In this document: positions 11,577 to 23,400 of the stretch, one piece after another
Layout: the number at the start of each line of letters is the position of its first letter
How positions within the stretch are numbered: the first letter of the stretch is position 1
Source of the DNA: Paratinospora sagittata
Lineage: Eukaryota > Streptophyta > Magnoliopsida > Ranunculales > Menispermaceae
NCBI GenBank assembly: GCA_035771175.1
Contig: CM069596.1
Location: 8,296,001 to 8,360,000, forward strand
DNA length: 64,000 bases
Reading direction: 5' to 3'
Made by a program: the position numbers and the translations under genes
Notes under the pieces: model-generated
What the model was told of the DNA's origin: nothing
What the model saw: only the letters and a program-made list of their open reading frames with translations
Database searches by the model: none

Positions 11577-14388
11577 ATTCACATAGTTGCTAATAGGGTA
11601 CAATGGCATACTTCTGCATTCTCTCACCCATTTCCTCAGTGCAATGGATAGGTTCTCATCATGGTCACTTAAACTAGTACCTGCAGAATTTTCCTCCACA
11701 GTCTGTAAGTCAGATGTAGATATTTTTACCTCAAGTTCAGATGCTGGCAGTAGCTGTGAATCTGTTAGAGTCTCTGATTCCTTCGATTTTCCCTTTTTTT
11801 CTGTGATAGACAATCATCTCGGGAGATTCAAAAATCAGTTGGTTTTGGTTGAGGTTCAATTTGGACACTTGGAGAAGTTGCAATTTTAGGTTCAATCTGG
11901 TGTGCAATCTATGTTGTCCAAGAAAAATTGATATTTTTGTGGTTGACTCTGACTAGAACTCTCCCCCTGAATATTAGTTTTGGGGTAATAGGGTTTTATT
12001 TTAAAAAATGTGACATCCATGGTGTGATAAAACTTTTGATTGTCAGGACAGAAGCATTTGTAACCCTTTTGGTTAGGAGAGTACCCTACAAAGATACATT
12101 TGGTGGATCGAGAGTCAAACTTGGTTCAATGTTGTTGATAGATCTGCACAAACACAATACACCCAAATATTTTTAGAGGAATAGTGGAAATCAACCGACT
12201 TTGAGGAAAGTGTTGTAAAAATACTTGATTTGGAGTGGAAAAATCGTGTACTTTGGATGGAAGTTGATTGATAAGGTATGTTGTTGTAAGTACAGCCTCA
12301 CTCCAAAAATGTTTTGGAACATTGGATGAAAACAATAGAGATTTGGCAATGTCCAGAAGGTGTCTATTCTTTCTCTCAGCTATCCCATTTTGCTGAGGGG
12401 TATCTACACAGGAACTTTGGTGTATGATGCCCTCAGTTGATAGATATGAGCCAAGATTAGAATTAAAAAACTCTCTTCCATTGTCAGTTCTAAGTATTTG
12501 AATGGAAGTTTGAAATTAATTTTGAATCATTGTTTTGAAATTCTTAAAAATTTGAGGAATTTTTTATTTATTTTTCATGAGAAAAATCCATGTGAGTCTT
12601 GTGTGATCATCTATGAAAGAGATGAACCAACGAGCTCCTGTGACATTTGGAACTTGAGATGGGCCCCTAACATCACTATAGATCATAGAAAAAGGTTTTG
12701 GTATTTTGTATGGCTGAATTGGGTATAGAAATGCAAGAATGTTTTGCAAATTGACAAATGTCAAACTGAAAAGTACTAGCACTTTTATTTCTGAATAAAC
12801 TTGGGAAAAGTTTGGATAAGTACATAAAACTTGGGTGGCCTAACCTGTAATGCCACACCATGACCAACCTCTCATTTTCACTTTTCAACTCACTAACAGA
12901 TGCACAAGAATTATTTTGACAAGAAATAGGTTCACTCACTCCTAGATGAGATTGTCTCAAAAAATCCGGTTGAACCTCAAGGTGATAAAGCCCAGCATGA
13001 CTCCTAACACCACCAATCATCCTTCCCATAGTCAAATCCTGAAATTTACAGACATGAGGAGAAAAATGAGCTATACAGTTAAGATCTTGGGTAATTTTAT
13101 TTATGGAGAGTAGGTTGCAGTCTAAATTAGGAACATATAATACAAATTTGAGTGTTATGTCCCTAGATACCACAACCGAACCAATCCCTTCAACTTTTGC
13201 CAAAGAACCATCTGCAATTCTAACTGTGAAAACTTCATTACAAGAAAAATATGTGTGAAAAACTCGTCAATCTCCTGTCATGTGATCGGAAGCACTGAAG
13301 TCTACAATTCAGGGCTTATAGTGCTCTTGTTTCACAGTCAAACCCTTAAGAAAATTACATTTTTGAGCTATGGAACCTGACCCAACAACTGGTGGATTTT
13401 GTTGTGATTGCAGCAACCTTTGCAGTCCATCAAGTTTCTCTTTGCTAAAATTTGAAAGTTTCTCTAAACTGTCAACCATGTTGGCTCGAATTTCCTTCTC
13501 TGTTGCTGTCTTTGGCTTCGAATCAGTGGGTTTTCCATGGAGTTTCCAGCAGATTTCTTTGGTATGACCAGGGCGGCGACAATGTTCACACCATGGCCTT
13601 CCTCTTTTTCATGGTTGTTGCTGGTTTTGGATAGCCAAGGCTGATGACTCACCACCACCAGCTGATTTTTCAGTCCCTAGCATCAAATGACGTCTACTTT
13701 CCTCCCTTCAGACCTTAGAGAAAGCTTCACGTAATCTTGGCAACGGTTTTGTGCTAAATATCCTTCCTCTTACAGCATCAAGACTTGTATTCAAGCCCGA
13801 GCAAAATTTGTAGACCCACTTATTATCTATGATCTTCTTGTATTGTTTGAGATCAGCAGTAATATCCCGGGAATATTTTTCAAAAGCATCCAGTTGCTGC
13901 CAACTTCGATGGAGTTTGTTGTAGTACTCGGTCACAGATAAATCACCTTGTCGGAGATCGTGCAAGATGCCCTCAATTGTCACCAGTTCGGAGGAGTTAT
14001 CCTTATGAGAATAAGTATCTTTTGCAGCCTCCCAGACCTCTGCAGTAATTTCATATAAGAGAAAATTTTCTCCTATGTGTGGCTCCATGGAATTCACTAG
14101 CCAAGACATAACCTGGCTGTTTTCTCTTTTCCAGATCCGATAACCAACATCTTTTTCATCTAGTTTGGTGATATTTTCGGTGAGATAATCTTCTTTCTCC
14201 TTGCTGCAGACATGAAACATGAAGGATTGAGACCATTGGATGTAGTTTCGACCATTCAATTTGTAGATGGTGATGGGTGTGGATGAGTAGTTTACCAAGT
14301 CTCCCCCATTGCTGTTGAACATAACAGTTTCGAAGTTTGAGGGGGAGGACTTTGGAGTTTCAATTGAAGATTCGTTGTAGGTTTTCAT
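11577..14388 (-). pseudogene. Minus-strand Ty1/copia gag-pol, truncated before RT
   Basis: Reading leftward: a copia Gag of about 226 codons starts at ATG 14388 (YKLNGRNYIQWSQS, then WKRENSQVMSW). A degenerate zinc-knuckle region (13560-13640) follows, then a protease remnant leading into the GAG-preintegrase domain (WHYRLGHPS, near 12870). The integrase core (YSDVRGP, SFIDDHTRLTW, near 12600-12690), the integrase C-terminal part (12335-12126) and the IN-RT linker (11813-11590) complete it. The order gag-PR-IN is that of Ty1/copia. Reverse transcriptase is absent because the coding sequence stops at 11577 against the end of a gypsy LTR. Gag is a long intact frame; pol is broken by several stops and shifts. 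Confidence 0.88.
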
Positions 14389-14542
14389 GTTTGGTATTTA
14401 ATGTTGCTGCCGAGAGTGAGATAAAAGCTAGGACGACTAATGAATAATGCCAGAATTAGCAGTGTAGAACGCTGCCGGAAAAAGCAATAGATGGAGAATA
14501 GACCTAGGATGGCCGTGAGAAGAACAAAAGGCGTCTAGGGTA

Positions 14543-14554
14543 GCTCTGATACCA
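14543..14554 (-). other. Primer binding site of the minus-strand copia
   Basis: The minus strand reads TGGTATCAGAGC immediately after the LTR end, complementary to tRNA-iMet. It lies 155 bases upstream of the gag ATG. Confidence 0.88.
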
Positions 14555-14751
14555 TGTTAAAAATCAGATTTGAATAACCTTTTTTTTCTATCAAAATATA
14601 TATTTATATACAATTGAAGTCCTCAAGGTTAGGATTTGTTCCCCATTTTATAGGAGAAAATCTTGTCTAATCTATTCTAAATCAGGAAATAGTTAATTAC
14701 ATCTAATTTACAACCTAATTTATAGCTAATTTACAATAAAGAATCCCAACA
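14555..14751 (-). mobile_element. 5' LTR of the minus-strand copia
   Basis: On the minus strand the LTR starts TGTTGGGATTC (14751) and ends TTTTTAACA (14555), 197 bp, with TG/CA ends. A TATATAAATATATA stretch lies near 14590-14607. Right of it the oldest copia integrase frame resumes without a gap. Confidence 0.85.
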
Positions 14752-15546
14752 ATTACTTTTCAAAACAAATGTTCCATTGCAATATTGCCCTTATGCGTTT
14801 AGAGCTGCTGCTTTTACTCTAAATCGAGCACCATCAAAGATTTTATCCTATTCTTCTCCCTATGAAAAGCTTTACTTTAAAGCTCCGAATTATGATTTTC
14901 TTCGAGTTTTTGGTTGCCTTTGTTTCTCCTGTCTTCGGCCATATAAAAAAACAAACTTCAAGCAAGGTCTGTTGTGTGTTGTTTTCTTGGCTATGCACCA
15001 AATCAATGAGGATATGTCTGTCTTGATATGACTGCCAATACTTGTTATCTTAATCGCCATGTTGTTTTCGTTGAAAACCAAATTCCCTTTTATTGAAACT
15101 ACTTCATCATCTCCTCCTTTATCCTCTACTATTCAATCTCCTAGTCCATCTTTTGTGCATGTCCTTGCTTGACTTCACCCTCAGCCCACTTTATCCTCTT
15201 TATCTGAGTCTCCTTCCTCTTCAGCAGTTGCCTCATCCTCTTCTTCCCCTTCTTTTTTTTCTTCTAGTTCTCCTGCAGCTCAGTTGCCTACACATAACCA
15301 ATCGATTGCACAAAATCAATCGCCTGCTTTTTCTTCTTCCCTTGACCAAAATCAGTCTACTGTTCCTTTTTTACCTTGTCTTAGTTCTCCATCTAATCAT
15401 CATCTTATGATGACTAGATCAAAAACTGGTCACTCCCGTCCAAAATTTTTTCTTGCTTCTTCTGTGCGCCAAACCTTTAAGTATCTTGAGTGGCAGCAAG
15501 CTATGCAAACAGAATATTTTGCACTAGTTTCAAACCATACATGGGA
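14752..15546 (+). pseudogene. Oldest copia element, integrase C-terminus and linker
   Basis: Plus-strand coding starts mid-integrase right after the minus-strand copia LTR (LLFKTNVPLQYCPYAF, then LRVFGCLCF near 14902). It continues through a Ser/Pro-rich linker and into the start of RT (EWQQAMQTEY ... NHTWD, 15490-15546), where a solo LTR splits the codons. It is the left half of the element that resumes at 18443. Several frameshifts are present. Confidence 0.85.
15542..15546 (+). repeat. Target site duplication, left copy
   Basis: TGGGA directly precedes the solo LTR; the same five bases follow it at 18443-18447. Five-base duplications are typical of LTR-element integrases. Confidence 0.9.
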
Positions 15547-18442
15547 TGTAGCACCCGTGCCTTTAGGTGATGTCATTTTGACCCATAGTGTACTCACAAA
15601 GTACCTGTATACGTATTTGTATACATATGTGTATATGTATTTTGATGCTCGAAGCACTTAAGTTTGAGTTTCTTTGCATGATTTTAGGTCATAAAGAGTG
15701 CGCATGAAATTTCGGAACCATCGGAGACCTGTTCGACGTCAAAACATGTCAAAAACGGTGTTTTGGATCCAGTGGAGCTTGCTCCATGGAGGAAGAAATT
15801 TCTGTCACAACTTACATCAATGGTTTGACCTCTTAGATCCGTGGTCTGATTGAGCTGAAATTTTTTCAGCTCATTCTTATATGACAGATCTTCATTATGA
15901 ACGGTGAAGATCTTGATCGGAGTTACCTACTATGAGTTATAAGACCTCAAACACTGTTTCACGGATTTTGGGATTTTCTTACGCAGGTTTGATCAAACAA
16001 TTAAATCTCGCAATCCCACCGTTGGATTGAGTTGAAAGTTTACCATAATGTTGGTAACTTACTCATGAAACTTTTGAACGGTTAAAATGTTAAATTGGTA
16101 GGTATTTTGCAAGATATTGACTATCTAAGTGCAAGTATTGTAACAGAAAAACTGAGCTTTTGATAGTTTGTGACAACTTTTAGTTGTGGGCCCAAGCTTA
16201 TCTATTTAAGCAACCAAAACGTAATTTTAGGCTCATTTGCTCATTTCTCAGCTAGAAAAGAGATAAAGGAGTTGGAGAGGAGAAAAGGAGAGGAAAGTTA
16301 GGGTTTGGTGGTTTTTTGCTCAAGAACACCTAAGATTTGCATTTTTCCCCCATTTCTTCCTTGAATCTCTCCATTAGTTGCATGATAGCTTTATTTTGAG
16401 CATGAGAGTTTCATTTTGATGCATGCACTGTGATGAACCTTGGATGGGTGGAAGACCAAAGTTAGAGTTGAGTCTTGCATGTCACATATGTGTGATTAGA
16501 GTGTGTTAGGAGTACTCTAATGGTGAAACCCCCAATTTCTAGCAAGAAATTGGAAGGGTTAGTTCAAATGACCTATACTTAGTTTATGGCCTTAGACTTT
16601 TTCAAAATCTTTGCATATCAACTATGTTGACCTAGTGGCCATTGTGGATGATTCCATGTTGCAAGATCAATAAAATTCATTGCTGAACATGATGGCCTAG
16701 TGTAAAATTGGCAATATGGCCTATATATGAAAATTTCCAGATTTGGGGCTTTTGATGTTCTTGATATAAAATTTGGAAAATTATGCAATGTAGGTCTAAT
16801 TGGACATGATTAGAGTTGTTTGATGATTGAATTCCGTAGGTTCTCATAATGGACACCCTAAGGTTGATTAATTTTGATCTAGGCTAAGTATTTGACATTT
16901 TTCATGTACTCTGACAATTTTGCATGTAATTTGGGAATTTTGCCCAAATTGGGACTTTTCACCCAAAGCAAGTCAATTTATGAAATTGACTCGGAGATTG
17001 TTTAATTGGACCCAAATTGAGTAGAATCATGAGTTTAAAATGTTAGAACTTATGTTAAATTGATATGACTTAGTTCATTTTGACCTTATGTTTTATATTG
17101 GCCTAATTGGGGGTTTTGACCAAGACTTAGTCAATTGATGAAATTGACTTGATGTATAGTCTAATTGACCCTAATTATAATGGAATTACATGTATACTAG
17201 TGGTTGGATCATGGGATCACCCTATTACATTCAATTTAGGTCAATCTTAGTTTAATTGAGTCTAAATGATCAAGTTAGGCAATATGGAAATTGGTTCGAG
17301 GGGGTAATCAATTTAGAATCTAATCAACTTTAGATTGGGTTTGAACATGGGATTTTGACACATTTTATGACTGATTTTCAGTTGTGTGAACCATGTTATT
17401 TCCAGGTCTTATGATTGATCTTGAACTCGTTTAGTCAATTGGAGAGTTTTGGTAATTGGATTGGCTAGACTTAACCAATCAAGCGTGAGTGTTCTTTTAC
17501 TTTTGGATTATTTATATGTGGCATTGTAGTATAAAAATGTTTTAAATGCTTATGTATGATGGTATGCATATTTTAATATTTCATGAAATACATTTGAGCA
17601 TAATTCATTGGGATGACAATTTGGGTTGAGGCTCCTAGTTAGAATTTCCTCTTTTTGGGAATTCTCGTAAGTCTAGCGACGATCCCAGTTGTGTACCTGG
17701 CATAGGGTTTTATGCCTTGTGTATGGGTAGGTTAGTTTAAACTAATCCTACGTGTTGCACGACCCCATAAACCCTATTAGAATACGAGTATTGTGTGTGT
17801 GTTCGGGAGCTGTGTGTGGCGCACCAGGCCTTGAAACCCCCATACTCAGGAGGTGTTAGAATTGCATGAGTATGATTACAAATGTTATGCATCGTCTTAT
17901 GTAGGACTTGATGCATTATGTTAGCATGTATGTAATATATTCCGTCGTCATGATATTTCAATGATTTATGATCTTACCATGTTTTATAAATACACGTATA
18001 TGTCACATGTAAATAACATTCACTGAGCTGGCTGTAGCTCACACCTCACCATCTTCTTTCAGGATCTGATAGAAAAGAAAAAGGGAAGGCTTGACTGCCG
18101 AGCGTCCCTTGTGTTTTTTGTTTCATGTAGGTGTTGTACATTTAGTTTTGTATTTTGATAATTATGCATGATAACACCTAGTAATTGTATATTTAACACA
18201 TAGTTGGGATGTGTTGGGTTTTGTATCATTTTGAAGACTCTGTAATTTTATATTTGGTAATTTGGAGAAGTAATATTTTATTTCATTGTGATCATGTAAG
18301 TTGGTTGTTAAGGAAGTACTTTTATTTCTTCTTGGAGATTCGTATATGTATTTTAGGCTGACAGGACGTCGGGTGTACCGACGGAGGGTATACTCGGAGG
18401 TTTCCGTACCGGTCATGACGTCACGTAGAGTGGGTCGTGACA
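15547..18442 (+). mobile_element. Solo gypsy LTR, 2.9 kb, with TSD TGGGA
   Basis: It begins TGTAGCACCCG and ends GGGTCGTGACA, 2896 bp. It is flanked by perfect TGGGA duplications and sits inside copia RT codons that read on across it (NHTWD before, WDL... after). No gag, pol, PBS or second LTR is present, so this is a solo LTR left by recombination between two LTRs. It is related to the LTR at 5324-8044 (shared block near 16623-16760) and to the fragment at 10850-11576 (shared end). A direct repeat containing GTCAATT and GAAATTGACT occurs near 16974 and 17126. Confidence 0.92.
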
Positions 18443-19802
18443 TGGGATTTGGTGTTATTGCCTATTGGTGCTAAAGATGTAGGTTGTAAATGAGTCTATC
18501 GTCTCAAGACCAAACCATATGGCTCTATAGACAAGTATAAGGCGAGGCTTGTTGCTCAGGGTTATGCTCAGACTGTTGGCCTTGATTACTCTGAAATGTT
18601 TAGTTCGGTTATTAAGCCAACTTCGGTTCGACTTGTTCTTACTCTTGTTTTTCATTTTGGGTGGTCACATCGTCAAGTAGATGTGAATAATGCGTTTTTA
18701 AACGGTGATGCTATTAAAGAAGTATACATACGTCAGCCTATTGGGTTTGAAGATCCCATATATCCCCAACATGCTTGTAAATTCCGAAAGGCTTTGTATG
18801 GTCTTAAACAAGCACCGCATGCCTAGTATTTCAAGCTTCATTCATGTTTACGTGATTGGGGATTTGCTAATGCAAAGTTTGACACTAGTTTGTTATTTTA
18901 GCGTCAAGGTTCTAATATAACCCTCCTTCTCATCTATGTTGATGATATTATAGTCACGGGAAGCAATTCCTCTTCGTTGCAATCCTTTATTCAGCAACTG
19001 CATAAATCCTTTGCTCTTAAGGGTCTTGGCCCTCTTAAAAATTTTCTTGGTGTTGAGAATGCTTCCTCTTCTCAAGGACTTCATTTGTCGCAGTCTAAGT
19101 ATATCAATTCTTTGCTCGACAAATATGGCATGAAAGATTGTAAGCCGTGTTTAACACCTATGGCTTATGGGGGAGTGTTATCCACACTGATGGTGTCAGT
19201 TTATCCAATGCCTTATCATATAGAAGATTGGTTGGTGCTCTCCAATATTGTGTGTTATTAAGGCCAGAGTTAGCGTTTTCTGTCAATAAGTTGTGTCAAT
19301 ATTTGAAAGGAACTTTGGATCATGGTATGTTGTGTTTCTAAACCAGCTCAACTTGATCTTGTGGCATATACTAATGCGGACTGGGAAAGCTGCCCTGATG
19401 ACCGTAAAAGTGTTGGTGGTTACTGTGTTTTCTTTGGTGGAAATCTCATTTCTTGATCTTCTGCTAAACAGACACTGGTATCTTGATCTTCAGCTGAGTT
19501 TGAATACCATTCTTTGGCAGCTGGTGCAGAAGAATTAATGTGTATTAAGTCATTAATAGCCGAGCTTGGTGTTAGTTTTTACTCACAGCCTGTGGTCCTT
19601 TGTGATAATCAAAGTGCCCAACACCTTGCTCGCAATCCAGTTCAGCATTCTCGTATTAGAGAAAGATTGTTATTTTGTGTGTGATCAGGTTCTAAAAAAT
19701 CAACTTGACATTCAATGTTGTTATGAGGATCAGCTGGCATTCATGTTGACAAAACCGTTACCCACTGCTAGATTTTTGTCTTTAATTCTTCCAAGACCAT
19801 AA
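18443..19802 (+). pseudogene. Oldest copia element, RT and RNase H part
   Basis: Continuation of the copia pol after the solo LTR: RT (KYKARLVAQGYAQT near 18533, RQVDVNNAFLNGD near 18673, YGLKQAPHA near 18798, YVDDIIVTGSN near 18937) and RNase H (DRKSVGGYC near 19401, LCDNQSAQHLARNP near 19598, ending LTKPLP near 19750). Numerous stops replace expected Trp codons (for example TGA at 18490, TAG at 18824), and indels are present. A weak purine tract (GTGGGGGAA, 19807-19815) follows. Confidence 0.9.
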
Positions 19803-19815
19803 GTTTGTGGGGGAA

Positions 19816-20049
19816 TCTTAGAGAAGTATATTACGTATTGTCTGGAAGCTTCTGCATTTAGTTTGGAGTTAGTTACAGTCAGTCGTGAAAGCTGTTACAG
19901 TTGAGTTAGTTAAGAATTTGTTGAGAGAACTGTTACATTAACAGATCAGTTTGTAAAGTGTATAAATATCTCTCTTCCTCATAATGATATTCTGAGCTTT
20001 CTCTGTAAGTTTCAACCTGAAACTCTGTTTTGCAATTATAAAATTAACA
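19816..20049 (+). mobile_element. 3' LTR of the oldest copia element
   Basis: The LTR follows the purine tract; its first bases are TCTTAGAG, a decayed TG start. It ends AAAATTAACA at 20049, about 234 bp. A TATAAATATC box lies near 19961. This is the right-hand edge of the whole retrotransposon nest, about 410 bp downstream of the dolichol kinase stop codon. Confidence 0.75.
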
Positions 20050-20079
20050 AGTGGATGATACTTAAGTAAATAATAATAT

Positions 20080-20460
20080 TGGAGCTCCAAAAAAAAAAAA
20101 AAAAAAAAAAAAAGAAAAAGTAAATAGGACAAGGACATGTATAAAGATCAGACACAGAAGTCAAACTCCAAACTAAATGTGTGAAATAGCTTACCCTTGT
20201 AAAGAATACACGAATGATACAAAAATAGTGATGTTTTCTCTGTATAAACTATATTACAGGCCGAGCAACTAGTTGTGGGTAATTTATATATGTACAAGAT
20301 ATGTGGTTAAAAGAACATTTCAACAGAGAATTACGGGTGAAGATTACAAGACTAAATTTCCATAAATTTGGAAAATTTGCACCAATTTGTTTTATTTTTT
20401 CATTTTTCACTAACTGTAATTTGAAGGGTCAGCAGTGGTGTGAGGAACTCAAAGGGGTAT
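20080..20460 (-). other. 3' flank/UTR of dolichol kinase and poly(A) run
   Basis: Between the kinase stop (20461) and the copia LTR lies ordinary AT-rich sequence. On the minus strand AATAAA at 20391-20396 is a plausible polyadenylation signal about 65 bases past the stop. A 25-base A run lies near 20088-20113. No coding signal is seen. Confidence 0.45.
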
Positions 20461-23400
20461 TCACAAACAAAGAAGACTGTAGAATACCAGGGGAATGAAC
20501 GCATTATCAAGCTGTGCCGTGTAAGCCTCCAGCAGTCCACTTGCTGTGACTGCAAAAACAAGGGAGAGCCAATGCTGCAGACACACCAAGAACTTCAATG
20601 TCATGGAAGAGTAAGGAAGAGTAGGAAAGACATATAGACATGATACTTGGTACTTCCATGACCACACTGGGTCTTATCTCCCAGATTCCTAAGATTTTCC
20701 TACATGCCTCCTGACTCAATGTATATAACAAATGATTGAATCACATGATGTTCCTGAAGGAAAATCTTGTTCACTATGATTCAGCTTAATAGCACTATTT
20801 TAGTTGCTTGATTCAATAATTTGCTTCAGCTTTATTAAGGTCTGTAATATAAACTTCAACTTAGACATTGATAGAGTAGAACGGAGAGAGCAAATTTATG
20901 TAGCCTGCCCCATGTAGCAGGAAAAAGGCTTTGTTGAGTTGAGCTTTAGTATGGCTCCTTTAGTCAAGTGACAAAAAAGGGTAAGAAAAAGGACGAATGG
21001 GGTTAGTAATAGATTTCTAATTTTTAATCTCTAAGTACAAATAATTGTGCTAATCAAACTATGTAACTTTTGCGGATCCTCTGTTGGGATCTTTTTTTTT
21101 TTTTTTAAATCTCTTGAGTTGTGGTGCAGGAGTATGATACCTGAGAGAGTATGTAGCCAGTTGATGCAAGAAGCGGAAGGAGAATTGAGCATGCTGCCAG
21201 GACCGATGTTATACCAGCTGCAGTACCTTCAACAGTTTTCTCTAGCAATTTTAAAACATATGATAAATCAGTATGCCTGAACTTTACCACAAATACAGTT
21301 TTACAAATTTAAAGAGTGGCAAGCCATAAAGCAACTTACTGCCAGTTTTGCTCCACCTAAGCACCCCATACTTGTGGCCAACCATTGATGCCTGAGCACA
21401 AGCCAAAGTCAATATATTACAAATTAAACAATCGGAGAAAGAAAGAAAAATTTTCCAACTCGATTAGAAGTATAACTTTCCACTAATTAAATTTTACGTA
21501 TACGAGCCAATATAATTTGCATAGCAAAGAAATATCACTCGAAAACTCAAAAAGAAATCAGCAGCCTTCTTAATTTATTTATTCTTTGAAAGCCTTCTCA
21601 ATTTATAAATTAGGAACTTTTAAAGATATCATCAAGCACCTAAGCCTTTTCAGAGAAATCTAGAAGTCAAACTAGAATTATAATTTTGTTGTTTTGTGTG
21701 TAACGATGTCTACAACATGTACAGACTCCCTAGTGGTTTGGACAATATCCTATGAAGTTTCAAAAAGAACTAAAATAAAAGAAGAATAGAGTACTAAAAC
21801 CTAATGACTAGAAGCTGCATCTAACAAAGAAAAAGAGTGACAAAAAAAGAAAAAAAAAAACTGGTTTCCCAAAAATCATTTCAAGGAAAGAAACTTTGGG
21901 GAGGGGGAAAGGTAAAGAAACTAATCCCAAGCAAGATCCCAAGACTGATCTACTTGCCATATAAATTCTTCTTAATTAGTTTTCATTCTCCTGGATCAGT
22001 TCTTCAATCATTCAATGACTGTTTGAAATCCCAATTTCCCAACTATTTTCTGGTACTTTCTGCTGGAAGACAAGCTTGGAATCAGTTGATCACATTTGTC
22101 GCCATTGCCCGTTCGTTCAAGGCTTATGGGTTAAATGGCGTTCCCACTTTCTTGTCATGGAATTGGAGGAAGATAGAACTCAAGGAATTAACATCTTTCC
22201 ATACATGGATTGCATTCAATCAGCATGGTGAGAACATTGGAAAGTGGACGCTTAGCGGTGTTATGGTCGGTCTGGAAGGAAAGAAATAAGAGTCTTTGAA
22301 GGTGAAGAGAGTTCGGTAGGTAGGATTTGGGAGAGTTCGCATTTGCTAGCTTCATTTTGAGTAGCAAACTCTATTAATGATTGAGTGAGCAGGTGGAAAA
22401 ACTTTGTAAGTGCTTGAGTGGAATACAAGGACACCTTGTTCTTTACCTACACTGTCCCTATATATTGTTGAGTATATTATTTATAATATTTTCTAGTTTC
22501 AGTTAAAAACAAAAACCGCAAAAACAGCTTTTTAAGACTTCATTAAGTTAATGAACTGTTTTTCGAAAATGATAAAAAGGTATCTGTTAAATTTAACTTT
22601 TGATGTTAAATCCTAAGTCTAAATCACAGGCCAAACACAGCCTCAATTATGTCAAGAAATATCAGGAAATGAACCTACACCCTTACCATTTTGAAGACTC
22701 ATGTTCTCTTTCCAATTTAAGGAGTCACAGCGTCTGTCCCTACAATAACATATGATGAATGACCCTAGTATTTCCCTCTAAATTCTTAAGTAGCCTTAAC
22801 AAATGAAGGTAAAACTTATACTAGATATTCCTTGGTCATTTTGATGTCAGCAATTGATTAAAATCAACTTCAACTATTTCCGTAATAGTCACACATAGCC
22901 TGATTTATTTCAGTAAATACGACAATTACATAATTACTCAAATACGAAGTACCGTAAAAGTTTCACCAAAATTCAAGCATTTCCCAGCCAATGAACACTG
23001 CAGGCAAATAAAGCTAGCACTCAAAAGTTAATTTTCATGGTATGAGAAAAAGCTAACTTTAATGAGTGAACTTTTTAATCAAACAAAAGGTCAGTAAACC
23101 AGCTGAATGTCATATATTTGGAAACAACGATATCTACCAGAGTCCCAGACAACCAAAAAGTATGTTACACTACTCAGAATATTATTATGACTCCTCTTTC
23201 TCCTATCATAAAATCAAGATGACTTATTCAATTCTCTTATAATCTCAGATGTTCATAGTCATACACACAAGTCACTGATCATTCAGAAAACGTAACAGGG
23301 ACTAACTGAAAAGGTGAAACTCACCATTGTATCTCCAATTCCTAGACTCAATATTCCAGCAAAAGGAGCAAGGGGACGATCATTGAATCCAGAAGACATC

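Noticed and set aside
21837..22289. 150-codon plus-strand open frame
   Set aside because: It lies in a dolichol kinase intron, begins in an A-rich tract, and overlaps a frameshifted LINE tail whose true codons are in other frames.
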